Source: Prevotella sp.
GTDB taxonomy: Bacteria; Bacteroidota; Bacteroidia; Bacteroidales; Bacteroidaceae
Direction: 5' to 3'
Length of the DNA stretch: 21,982 nt
Assembly (NCBI GenBank): GCA_016291915.1
Contig: JAEEZP010000186.1
Coordinates: 1-21,982 of the forward strand
A program made the position numbers and the translations under genes. Numbering within the stretch: the stretch's first letter is position 1; each line of letters begins with the position of its first letter. Of this stretch, positions 15,998 to 21,982 are shown piece after piece. Below the pieces are notes generated by a model. The model did not search any database and had not been told where the DNA came from. It saw only the letters and a list, made by a program, of their open reading frames with translations.

Positions 15998-17314
15998 ATG
16001 GGAAAGAGAATCATTATCATATTGCTCGGTTTGATAAGCACCTGTGCTATTTTTGCAGAAAACTATCCGTATCGCAGTGACTACTTATGGGTAACTGTGC
16101 CTGATCATGCTGACTGGACTTACAAGACCGGTGAGAAAGCAACGGTAGAAATACAATTCTACAAATATGGAATACCCCGAGACGGTCTTGTCTGTTATAC
16201 CATTGCAAATGACATGTTGGACGATGACGACAAAGGGACTGTCAACCTGAAAGGTGGGCGCGCTAAGATAAACATCGGGACACGAAAGACACCAGGATTT
16301 CGCGATTTGCGATTGAGTATAAAGATAGATGGAAAAGAATATACGCATCATATCAAATTAGGATTCTCTGTTGATGATATCAAACCTTATACACAAGAAC
16401 CAAAAGATTTCATTCGTTTCTGGAATGATAATATGCTGCACGCAGCAAAATATCCTCTTACCTATTCCAAAGAACCGGCCAAGGAATATTGTACAGACAA
16501 AATAGACTGTTATCTGATCCGTCTTCAATTGGACAATAGAGGGCGATGCGTCTATGGCTATCTGACAATACCTAAAGATGCGAAGAGAAATGCACATCCC
16601 ATCGTGTTTTGCCCACCGGGAGCCGGTATTAAAACCATTAAGGAACCTTTGCGACATAAGTATTATGCGGAGAACGGATTCATCAGATTGGAAATGGAGA
16701 TTCATGGCCTGAATCCCACCATGACTACTCAGCAGTTCCAGGAAATCAGCAACGCATTCAATTACGGAGATAATGGTTATTTGGAAAATGGTCTGGACAA
16801 TCGTGACAACTACTACATGAAGCATGTCTATCTTGCCTGTGTGAGATGTATCGACCTATTGACATCACTGCCAGAGTGGGATGGTAGAAATATTGCCGTG
16901 CAAGGAGGTAGCCAAGGCGGAGCACTGGCCATTGTTACCGCAGGACTTGACAAACGCGTTAATATTTGCGTGGCCAATCACCCAGCCTTAAGCGATATGG
17001 CAGGATATGCTGAAAAAGGACGCACAGGTGGATATCCGCACTTTAACCGTATGAATAATATGCTGACGAAGGAAAAGATACAGGTTATGGCATACTATGA
17101 TGTAGTGAACTTTGCGCGTTACGTTAAAGCAAAAACCTACCTCACATGGGGATACAATGATGTTACATGTCCACCAACCACCAGCTATGCTGTATGGAAC
17201 ACACTGAAATGCGAGAAGGAGTCGTTAGTAACTCCTATCAATGAGCATTGGACCAGTGACGATACAGAATACGGCCAAATGGTATGGATCAAAAACAATC
17301 TGATCAAACAATAA
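15998..17314 (+). CDS. Acetyl esterase, AXE1 / CE7 family, secreted
   Basis: Probably removes O-acetyl groups from pectin so that the neighbouring lyase can act; CE7 members are best known on acetyl-xylan and cephalosporin C, so the substrate is inferred from context. The 438-residue protein has a signal peptide ending CAIFA (20), then an extra N-terminal beta-rich segment of about 100 residues not found in the minimal CE7 enzyme (about 320 residues). The alpha/beta-hydrolase domain (about 130-438) carries DNRDNYYMKHVYLACVR (267-283), the nucleophile elbow GGSQGG (Ser305), GYNDVTCPP (Asp388) and NEHW (His417), a complete catalytic triad. The residues PGAGI (207-211) may contribute to the oxyanion hole. 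It lies 21 bp after the PL4 gene. Confidence 0.9.
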   Translation: MGKRIIIILLGLISTCAIFAENYPYRSDYLWVTVPDHADWTYKTGEKATVEIQFYKYGIPRDGLVCYTIANDMLDDDDKGTVNLKGGRAKINIGTRKTPGFRDLRLSIKIDGKEYTHHIKLGFSVDDIKPYTQEPKDFIRFWNDNMLHAAKYPLTYSKEPAKEYCTDKIDCYLIRLQLDNRGRCVYGYLTIPKDAKRNAHPIVFCPPGAGIKTIKEPLRHKYYAENGFIRLEMEIHGLNPTMTTQQFQEISNAFNYGDNGYLENGLDNRDNYYMKHVYLACVRCIDLLTSLPEWDGRNIAVQGGSQGGALAIVTAGLDKRVNICVANHPALSDMAGYAEKGRTGGYPHFNRMNNMLTKEKIQVMAYYDVVNFARYVKAKTYLTWGYNDVTCPPTTSYAVWNTLKCEKESLVTPINEHWTSDDTEYGQMVWIKNNLIKQ

Positions 17315-17380
17315 CTAATCTTTTATCGAGGTTTTATTTATATAAATGACCATATAATAAATCATTAAAAAACAGATAGC

Positions 17381-20300
17381 ATGACACGTAAACATTTTCA
17401 TTTCATATTATTATTGGTTTTATTGTTGGGATTTCCGCCCATTCAATCAATGGCTGACTCCATAAACGATGAGAACTTTACGCTGTCATGGCCCCTTGGC
17501 AACGGTACTGACGACAAGACCAATGCTGCCATGAGTACAGAAGGCTTGTTTAGTGTGGCGTCGTTTAACCATGGCACATTGAAGGTTACCACACAACGCA
17601 GTGCCGGCACATCGGAACAAACACTCTATAACCCGTCAGAGAATACGGGTGCTCCAACAGATGGTGACAACCTTACTTTTACCATGAAACCGAAGAAAGG
17701 TATTAACTTTCAGCCTAAGTCCTTTTCATTCGAATCAAGTCGCTGGGGAACAAGCGGTGGTAAATTTGATGTAGTGGCCATCGTAGGCAATACTGAAAAA
17801 GTGTTAGCAAAAGGAATTAATCCAGACAATGGCAACACGGGAAATTTTACATCCTGCAGTTACGACCTCTCGTCTATAACCGTAGGCGAGGATGGACTGA
17901 TTTTGAAGATAAAGGTTTATAGTTTAGCCACCAATAAGGAATGTGGCTTCGGAAACGTTGTCGTTTCAGGAGCTGTATCAGGAACGCCAGTTGTTGTGCC
18001 CACCTACAAAATGAATCTGAGCATGAACTTGGAGGGTGCTGGCAACGTATCATGCAATCCTGCTGGCGATGTATTCGACGAAGGGACACAACTTACAGTG
18101 AGCGCTACAGAAAACTTTGGCTATCACTTCCAGAATTGGGTTGACGAAAACAACCATATCGTTTCATCCCAGAACCCATATACATTTGTCATCTCAGAGA
18201 ACACTACGTTAATAGCCACCTATACGAAAAATAATGTTTATGCACTTAATATGAATATCATTGGAGGTGCTAATGACAATTTGATTCAGTTTGTACCTGA
18301 GGGTAACCTTGTAGAAGGTGTTCACTGGTACGAGGAAGGTACAGATGTAAGACTGTCTGCTCAGAATAATAAGATCCTTACTTTTATCGGTTGGGAAGAT
18401 AATTCTACGAACATGGAGCGTATCGTCAGAATGGACAAAGAGCAAAACATCACTGCTAACTTCTCTGCCGTTGACTATATCGTTGGATGGGATTTGTATA
18501 CCGACCAACCTTTCAGCAGTCGGGTGGCAGACTATAAATCAGACACAGAGAATGCCGGAATGTTGACACTGACCAACGGCACATCTTCCTCCAGTTGGTT
18601 GGCTCGGGGCATATCCAATGGTTTTGAGAATGGGCGTCCTGCTGCACGAATATGGAAAAACCTCACAGAAGGGTGGTACTTCCAGATATCATTCTCATCA
18701 TTGGGATACACAAACCTGAAACTCTCGAACGGTTTGTGCGTGGGATATAATACCTACAAAACCCACAATGTGGAATACTCGCTTGACGGAAGCAATTGGA
18801 CGAAATTGGGTGAGTTTAGTCTGGGAACAGGGTGGACAGACGGAGAGTTTAGTCTGCCGACAGAGTGCAATAACCAACAACGCATTTATATCCGCTGGTT
18901 TGGCGACAGAAATAGTGAACTCATTGGCTCCAACAGTGGTTACGACGGTCTTGCTATTGGTAACATCTTTGTGACCGCCGATGCTGATGCTGCGACTGAC
19001 GAGGTAGCTAAACTTGTCAGTTCCAATCCTGAACATAACGGCATTAATGCAAGTGCTAACGGTGCTGTTATCTTAAACTTCGACAAGAAAGTAAAAGTCG
19101 GTTCAGGTGAAGCAGAGTTGAATGGTGAAAAGATAACTCCAATTATCAGTGGAAAGACAGCTGTGTTCAATTACAGGGGGCTGAAGTATGCGACAGAATA
19201 TACTTTCCGGATGCCAGAAGGTGTTCTGCTCAGTCGTAGTGGGAAAAAAGTCGCTACCGCTACGATTACTTTCACAACCATGAATCGCCTGCAACCGAAA
19301 CCTCGCTTGTATGATGCTGTCGTTGCACAAGACGGATCAGGTGACTATACCTCTGTACAAGCAGCCATCAACGCAGCGCCAACCTATCTCGGAACGCCAT
19401 GGCTCATCTTCGTAAAAAACGGGCAATACAAAGAACATGTCAGTATCCCTGTCAACAAACCATACCTTCACATCATTGGTCAGGAACGCGACAAGACCGT
19501 TATTCTTGATGACAAACTCAGCGGAGGTGATAATAATGTAGGTATTGATGGTGGATGTACCGTACTTGTAAAGGCCAACAACATCTTCTTCGAGAATATT
19601 ACGCTGGAGAATCAATACGGCCATGAGAAGCAGGCCGGACCACAAGCGCTGGCACTGAATACGGGAGGTGACCGCATCGTTCTTAACAACGTGGCGCTTC
19701 TTTCTTACCAAGACACCTGGATTACGACACCTACCTCCAACAACCGTCATTATATCAAGAATTCACTCATAGAGGGAGCTGTTGACTTTATCTATAACTC
19801 TGGCAATGTCTATTTCGATGGCGATACATTGGAGATCAACCGACCTTCCGGCGGTTATATCGTAGCACCCAGTCATCTTGCTGACGTCAAGTGGGGATAT
19901 GTTTTTCAGAACAACATTATTCGTGCACATAAAGGCGTTAATGTCACTGACGTATGGCTTGGTCGTCCTTGGCATAATCAGCCAAAAACAGTTTTCATCA
20001 ACTTGCAGACATTCGTTAATATACCAGCAAAAGGATGGTATAACACGATGGGAGGGCTACCTGCCCTCTGGGCTGAATATAACACTGTTGACAAGAATGG
20101 CAATCCAATAGACCTGAGCATGCGGGAATCCTACTACTATGTCCGCGATGACAACGGAAAGGTGGTAGATGAGGTGTTTAATGTGAAAAACACATTGACT
20201 GCCGAGGAAGTTGCTCAATACACCATTAAGAATGTAATGGGAGGCAACGACAACTGGCAACCTGATTTGTTGTGTGAAGCCTGTGAAGCACCTGTTGTTG

Positions 20301-20635
20301 AATATCATGAAGGAAAACTGAAGTGGCAAGCTGTTCCATACGCCATCTGTTATGTAGTAACCTGTAACGGCAATGTAGTAGATTTTGTTACCGACACCAG
20401 TTGTGTTGTTCCCGAAGGAGAATGTTACGTACAAGCAGTGAATGAATATGGAGGATTGTCTGAAAAAGGATATGTCAAGACTGACACCGGCATTGACCGA
20501 ATCAGCACCTATGATAAAACCTCATCTAAAACAATATATGATCTGCAAGGTCATGCTCTGCAATCACTTTCAAAAGGCGTGAATATCATCCGACAAAGCA
20601 ATGGGCATTCTGTCAAGATTGCCCTATCGAGATAA
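17381..20635 (+). CDS. Large modular pectin methylesterase, family CE8, with accessory domains
   Basis: De-esterifies pectin and is the last gene of the operon, 66 bp after the CE7 gene. The 1084 residues contain, in order: signal peptide (to about 25); an N-terminal beta-sandwich (about 28-200); two divergent InlB-type B-repeats (about 208-283, ending NTTLIATYTKN; about 285-364, ending NITANFSA); a galactose-binding-like module (about 366-535, with HNVEYSLDGSNWTKLGEFS); a Big_5-type Ig domain (about 542-633, AVILNFDKKVKV); the CE8 beta-helix (about 640-935); a fibronectin-like domain (about 968-1033); and a short tail (IYDLQGHALQSLSKGVNII) resembling the sorting tails of Prevotella secreted proteins. 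Catalytic signatures are intact: GPQALAL (753-759), QDTW (Asp778), VDFIYN (Asp802), LGRPW (Arg862). The catalytic domain is paralogous to the CE8 at 3016-4335. The accessory modules may bind pectin or simply extend the enzyme from the cell; that is inferred. Confidence 0.92.
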   Translation: MTRKHFHFILLLVLLLGFPPIQSMADSINDENFTLSWPLGNGTDDKTNAAMSTEGLFSVASFNHGTLKVTTQRSAGTSEQTLYNPSENTGAPTDGDNLTFTMKPKKGINFQPKSFSFESSRWGTSGGKFDVVAIVGNTEKVLAKGINPDNGNTGNFTSCSYDLSSITVGEDGLILKIKVYSLATNKECGFGNVVVSGAVSGTPVVVPTYKMNLSMNLEGAGNVSCNPAGDVFDEGTQLTVSATENFGYHFQNWVDENNHIVSSQNPYTFVISENTTLIATYTKNNVYALNMNIIGGANDNLIQFVPEGNLVEGVHWYEEGTDVRLSAQNNKILTFIGWEDNSTNMERIVRMDKEQNITANFSAVDYIVGWDLYTDQPFSSRVADYKSDTENAGMLTLTNGTSSSSWLARGISNGFENGRPAARIWKNLTEGWYFQISFSSLGYTNLKLSNGLCVGYNTYKTHNVEYSLDGSNWTKLGEFSLGTGWTDGEFSLPTECNNQQRIYIRWFGDRNSELIGSNSGYDGLAIGNIFVTADADAATDEVAKLVSSNPEHNGINASANGAVILNFDKKVKVGSGEAELNGEKITPIISGKTAVFNYRGLKYATEYTFRMPEGVLLSRSGKKVATATITFTTMNRLQPKPRLYDAVVAQDGSGDYTSVQAAINAAPTYLGTPWLIFVKNGQYKEHVSIPVNKPYLHIIGQERDKTVILDDKLSGGDNNVGIDGGCTVLVKANNIFFENITLENQYGHEKQAGPQALALNTGGDRIVLNNVALLSYQDTWITTPTSNNRHYIKNSLIEGAVDFIYNSGNVYFDGDTLEINRPSGGYIVAPSHLADVKWGYVFQNNIIRAHKGVNVTDVWLGRPWHNQPKTVFINLQTFVNIPAKGWYNTMGGLPALWAEYNTVDKNGNPIDLSMRESYYYVRDDNGKVVDEVFNVKNTLTAEEVAQYTIKNVMGGNDNWQPDLLCEACEAPVVEYHEGKLKWQAVPYAICYVVTCNGNVVDFVTDTSCVVPEGECYVQAVNEYGGLSEKGYVKTDTGIDRISTYDKTSSKTIYDLQGHALQSLSKGVNIIRQSNGHSVKIALSR

Positions 20636-20715
20636 CATTTCTTCCTCCGATTAGCCACATACATGAAATCATGTTCCCGCAAAGGTGTGATCTCTCGTAA
20701 TATGCCTCTCTCCAT
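20636..20715 (-). pseudogene. Truncated 5' copy of the left-edge AraC-like regulator gene
   Basis: From the ATG at 20713-20715, the minus strand encodes MERGILREITPLREHDFMYV followed by ANRRKK, matching the start of the gene at 1-142 with only Q-to-R and D-to-N changes over 26 residues. Over the 62-bp core (20654-20715 versus 81-142) I count 3 mismatches. Homology stops right at the stop codon of the modular CE8 gene; the frame then runs antisense into that gene and terminates after about 53 codons. The upstream promoter region is also partly shared. It is a gene remnant and a direct repeat with the left edge, not a working gene. Confidence 0.75.
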
Positions 20716-20736
20716 ACACAATAGCCTTAGTCATTG

Positions 20737-20744
20737 CAAAGATA
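20737..20744 (-). promoter_or_regulatory. Promoter -7 box retained upstream of the truncated regulator copy
   Basis: The minus strand reads TATCTTTG, identical to the box before the left-edge regulator, 21 nt from the remnant's ATG (27 nt in the left copy). It shows that the duplicated segment included the promoter. If active, it would transcribe antisense into the 3' end of the modular CE8 gene. Confidence 0.5.
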
Positions 20745-20819
20745 GATAGAATTCGGGAATAAGAATCATTATTGTAAAAAAATAACTACCTTGCACGATC
20801 AGTAAAGTGGTTATTGCCT

Positions 20820-20843
20820 CCTGAATTCTCTCGAGAATTCAGG
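20820..20843. repeat. 24-bp palindrome 1 (core AATTCTCTCGAGAATT)
   Basis: The arms CCTGAATTCTC and GAGAATTCAGG are fully complementary around a 2-nt centre TC. It shares its core with palindrome 2 at 20888-20905, with one base changed. It sits just upstream of a TACCTTTG promoter-like box (20853-20860), near the -33 position. No U-tract follows on either strand, so a terminator is unlikely. Confidence 0.75.
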
Positions 20844-20852
20844 GCAAAAGGG

Positions 20853-20860
20853 TACCTTTG
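20853..20860 (+). promoter_or_regulatory. Rightward promoter-like box between two palindromes
   Basis: TACCTTTG matches TAnnTTTG exactly. Palindrome 1 overlaps the expected -33 position and palindrome 2 begins 27 bp after the box. No substantial gene follows; the next rightward frame is a 28-codon one at 21129. This could be the surviving control region of a lost gene. Confidence 0.35.
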
Positions 20861-20887
20861 GCCGGACTTTTAGTACTCTTTTCTCTC

Positions 20888-20905
20888 CAATTCTCTAGAG
20901 AATTG
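20888..20905. repeat. 18-bp perfect palindrome 2 (core AATTCTCTAGAGAATT)
   Basis: CAATTCTCTAGAGAATTG is its own reverse complement. Its 16-bp core differs by one base from that of palindrome 1, whose centre is 65 bp away. Two near-identical palindromes suggest binding sites for a dimeric protein, or repeats of one mobile-element family. Confidence 0.75.
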
Positions 20906-20914
20906 CGGAAATCG

Positions 20915-20997
20915 TGTCAGCCTCTTGACAACCTATGACAGCCTCCAACAGGTTGCAAAGCCGCTACCACAAAGGGTTTTGACAACCTGACAACCTA
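20915..20997 (+). repeat. Cluster of five TGACAACC-type short repeats
   Basis: Related units start at 20915 (TGTCAGCCTC), 20926 (TGACAACCTA), 20936 (TGACAGCCTC), 20980 (TGACAACC) and 20988 (TGACAACCTA). The spacing is partly tandem (10-11 bp), with a 34-bp gap between the third and fourth units that includes CAACAGGTTG. No spacers of CRISPR size are present. They could be iteron-like binding sites or decayed coding or leader sequence of a mobile element. Confidence 0.6.
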
Positions 20998-21087
20998 TTT
21001 CGCAAAAATTATAGTAGAAGAAAAAAAACAGAAGTTTTCAAAGGACAACTTATGAACCATTCAAATTCATTGCTACCGTTTTTGTCA

Positions 21088-21116
21088 TTTTTTGATAATT
21101 ATTTTTTGATAATTAT
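21088..21116 (+). repeat. Two overlapping copies of TTTTTTGATAATTAT
   Basis: The 15-nt unit occurs at 21088-21102 and 21102-21116, a 14-bp period, directly before the small ORF at 21129. Low-complexity A/T sequence could give this by slippage, or it could be part of a promoter. Confidence 0.55.
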
Positions 21117-21128
21117 AATATTGTGTCT

Positions 21129-21215
21129 ATGACCAATTCTTCCAACTATGGTTGGAACGATGACGTTGAAGACATGCTTAATCAGGCGCTCTGCAACTCC
21201 TTACCAAACGTGTGA
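21129..21215 (+). CDS. Very small ORF of unknown function, possibly a gene fragment
   Basis: An ATG at 21129 opens a 28-codon frame encoding MTNSSNYGWNDDVEDMLNQA and eight more residues, stopping at 21215. It is acidic, without a signal peptide or recognisable domain. The last 34 bp overlap the 3' end of the convergent DUF2442 gene. It may be the truncated start of a gene interrupted when the adjacent module arrived, or a chance frame; I do not recognise it. Confidence 0.2.
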   Translation: MTNSSNYGWNDDVEDMLNQALCNSLPNV

Positions 21216-21598
21216 AATGCATCACGTATCTGTTGGAGTCTTTGCTCACTTGGTTTGGAGATTCCATAGATGTAGCGCGCCAGCAAACTCTTATTGATGC
21301 CAAGATAGCGTGCAACTTCAGAAACATTCAGCCATGGGAAACGATTAAACATAGCTGCGACCTCATTCTCCTCGTTAGGTTCTGAAGTCTCATAAAAACT
21401 GGAGATGTGCATATCTGCATCCAAGGCATCCCATCTCACTGCCACACCGTCTTCGTCTATCGTGAAGTCGTTACGCTGTTCAACGGTTGCTTCATCCAAC
21501 TCCGGATATGCTTTCAAAGGACGACTAAGGACCCGTCCCTCCGTTGACCTCATATAAATACGGTTCTTATCAAACCACAAATTCTTAATCTTTTCCAT
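21182..21598 (-). CDS. DUF2442-family protein with C-terminal HTH, likely antitoxin-like partner
   Basis: Starting at MEKIKNLWF (ATG at 21598) the product is 138 residues. An alternative ATG at 21607 adds three residues; a still longer frame to 21676 overlaps the upstream gene and is disfavoured. Residues about 1-68 fit DUF2442 (VRWDALDADMHISSFYE near 54-70), and about 90-126 form a Cro/Xre-like helix-turn-helix (LNVSEVARYLGINKSLLARY). It directly follows the DUF4160 gene, 16 bp after its stop (7 bp if the 21607 start is used). DUF4160 and DUF2442 genes commonly sit together and have been proposed as toxin-antitoxin-like pairs; with its HTH this would be the DNA-binding, self-regulating member. 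Function is inferred from pairing. Confidence 0.75.
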   Translation of the reverse strand: MEKIKNLWFDKNRIYMRSTEGRVLSRPLKAYPELDEATVEQRNDFTIDEDGVAVRWDALDADMHISSFYETSEPNEENEVAAMFNRFPWLNVSEVARYLGINKSLLARYIYGISKPSEQRLQQIRDAFHTFGKELQSA

Positions 21599-21614
21599 AG
21601 TCAACATATATAAA

Positions 21615-21848
21615 CTATCCAAATCTCTTATGCCATTCACAAATAAAATCTTCCTTATATATAAAACAGGTGTCAAGAGCCTTCTTCATTTCCTGCTCTT
21701 TCAATCCATGATTGTATATCACTTCTATCTCAGGTTCAAGAACAATCTTAGCTTTCTTACCACCACATGCAACATGGACATGAATGGGCAAATGTTCATC
21801 TAAATAGAAATAGAATCTAATACCAAATATAGTCAATAACGTCGGCAT
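21615..21848 (-). CDS. DUF4160-family small protein, likely toxin-like partner
   Basis: A 77-residue protein starting MPTLLTIFGIRFYFYLDEHL, then PIHVHVACGGKKAKIVLEP and a WHKRFG end. The pattern of a short hydrophobic start, DEHLPIHVHV and a conserved ending is typical of DUF4160. It is the first gene of a two-gene leftward unit with the DUF2442/HTH gene. A TATCTTTG promoter box lies 14 bp upstream, with a perfect palindrome between -33 and -7. The biochemical role is not known to me; the toxin label rests only on gene pairing. Confidence 0.75.
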   Translation of the reverse strand: MPTLLTIFGIRFYFYLDEHLPIHVHVACGGKKAKIVLEPEIEVIYNHGLKEQEMKKALDTCFIYKEDFICEWHKRFG

Positions 21849-21862
21849 CTTTATCTTTTTTG

Positions 21863-21893
21863 CAAAGATAGGTATAAAATTTTATACCTCCAA
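21863..21893 (-). promoter_or_regulatory. Promoter and palindromic operator of the DUF4160-DUF2442 unit
   Basis: On the minus strand the -7 box is TATCTTTG (21863-21870) and a TTG at 21891-21893 fits the -33 element with a 20-nt spacer. That spacer is filled by AGGTATAAAATTTTATACCT (21870-21889), a 20-bp perfect palindrome. A dimeric repressor bound here would block the promoter, as expected for autoregulation by the HTH protein of the pair. The 92 bp beyond the promoter (21891-21982) hold no clear gene; a purine-rich GGAGGAG near 21964-21970 may be the leader of a rightward gene beyond the window. Confidence 0.65.
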
Positions 21894-21982
21894 GTAATTG
21901 TCACAAATATTATTAGTCATTTATCTTTAAACAATCTTAATTGATTACACATTATATATTCTAGGAGGAGTTAAATATATAC

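Noticed and set aside
16358..16825. A 155-codon open frame antisense to the CE7 esterase gene
   Set aside because: It overlaps the conserved esterase core, with no family signature or start context; treated as a shadow.
20820..20905. Intrinsic terminators for the PUL operon formed by the two palindromes
   Set aside because: No T-rich tract follows either palindrome, and both lie about 190-270 bp beyond the operon end with a promoter-like box between them.
20915..20997. A CRISPR array suggested by the TGACAACC repeats
   Set aside because: The units are only 8-10 bp, irregularly spaced, degenerate, and without unique spacers of CRISPR length; no cas genes are present.
21599..21676. An N-terminal extension of the DUF2442 gene
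   Set aside because: It overlaps the end of the DUF4160 gene and adds residues outside the conserved domain; starts at 21607 or 21598 are more natural.
1..21982. tRNA, rRNA, transposase or integrase genes
   Set aside because: I looked for these on both strands and saw none; the mobility suggested at the right end rests only on repeats and gene remnants.

Overview
The window looks like a chromosomal segment from a gut-type Bacteroidales, most likely Prevotella or Segatella. The evidence is a SusC/SusD pair, TAnnTTTG promoter boxes, A/T-rich leaders without strong Shine-Dalgarno sites, and Prevotella-style C-terminal tails on secreted proteins. The genus is inferred from general resemblance only. 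Most of the window is one polysaccharide utilization locus (PUL) aimed at pectin, especially rhamnogalacturonan I and methyl- or acetyl-esterified pectin.

Layout. The left edge (1-142, minus) holds the first 47 codons of a second regulator, probably AraC/cupin type, with its promoter. A gap of about 225 bp with a perfect 28-bp palindrome follows. Next are a leftward GH95 alpha-L-fucosidase/L-galactosidase and, divergent from it, a single-domain pectin methylesterase (CE8). Convergent with that esterase is a leftward membrane-tethered sensor/AraC regulator that lacks kinase and receiver domains. Divergent from the regulator is a six-gene rightward operon (7009-20635): SusC, SusD, a DUF4957/DUF5123-like beta-helix surface lipoprotein, a PL4 rhamnogalacturonan lyase, a CE7/AXE1 acetyl esterase, and a 1084-residue modular CE8 pectin methylesterase.

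How the genes fit together. SusC/SusD import oligosaccharides, and the lipoprotein in third place probably binds glycan at the surface. The CE7 and CE8 enzymes remove acetyl and methyl esters, PL4 cleaves the rhamnogalacturonan I backbone, and GH95 removes a terminal L-fucose or L-galactose. No homogalacturonan lyase (PL1/PL9/PL10), GH28 or GH105 is present, so backbone depolymerisation and finishing must be encoded elsewhere. The propeller sensor regulator is placed to control the operon through a repeat-rich 218-bp intergenic region.

Right of the operon (20636-21982) the character changes. Immediately after the last PUL stop codon is a truncated second copy of the 5' end of the left-edge regulator, including its promoter, so the PUL is bracketed by direct repeats. 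Next come two related palindromes, a cluster of TGACAACC-type repeats, a very small ORF, and a leftward DUF4160-DUF2442 pair resembling a toxin-antitoxin module. A 20-bp perfect palindrome fills that pair's promoter spacer. This part looks like accessory, recombination-prone DNA.
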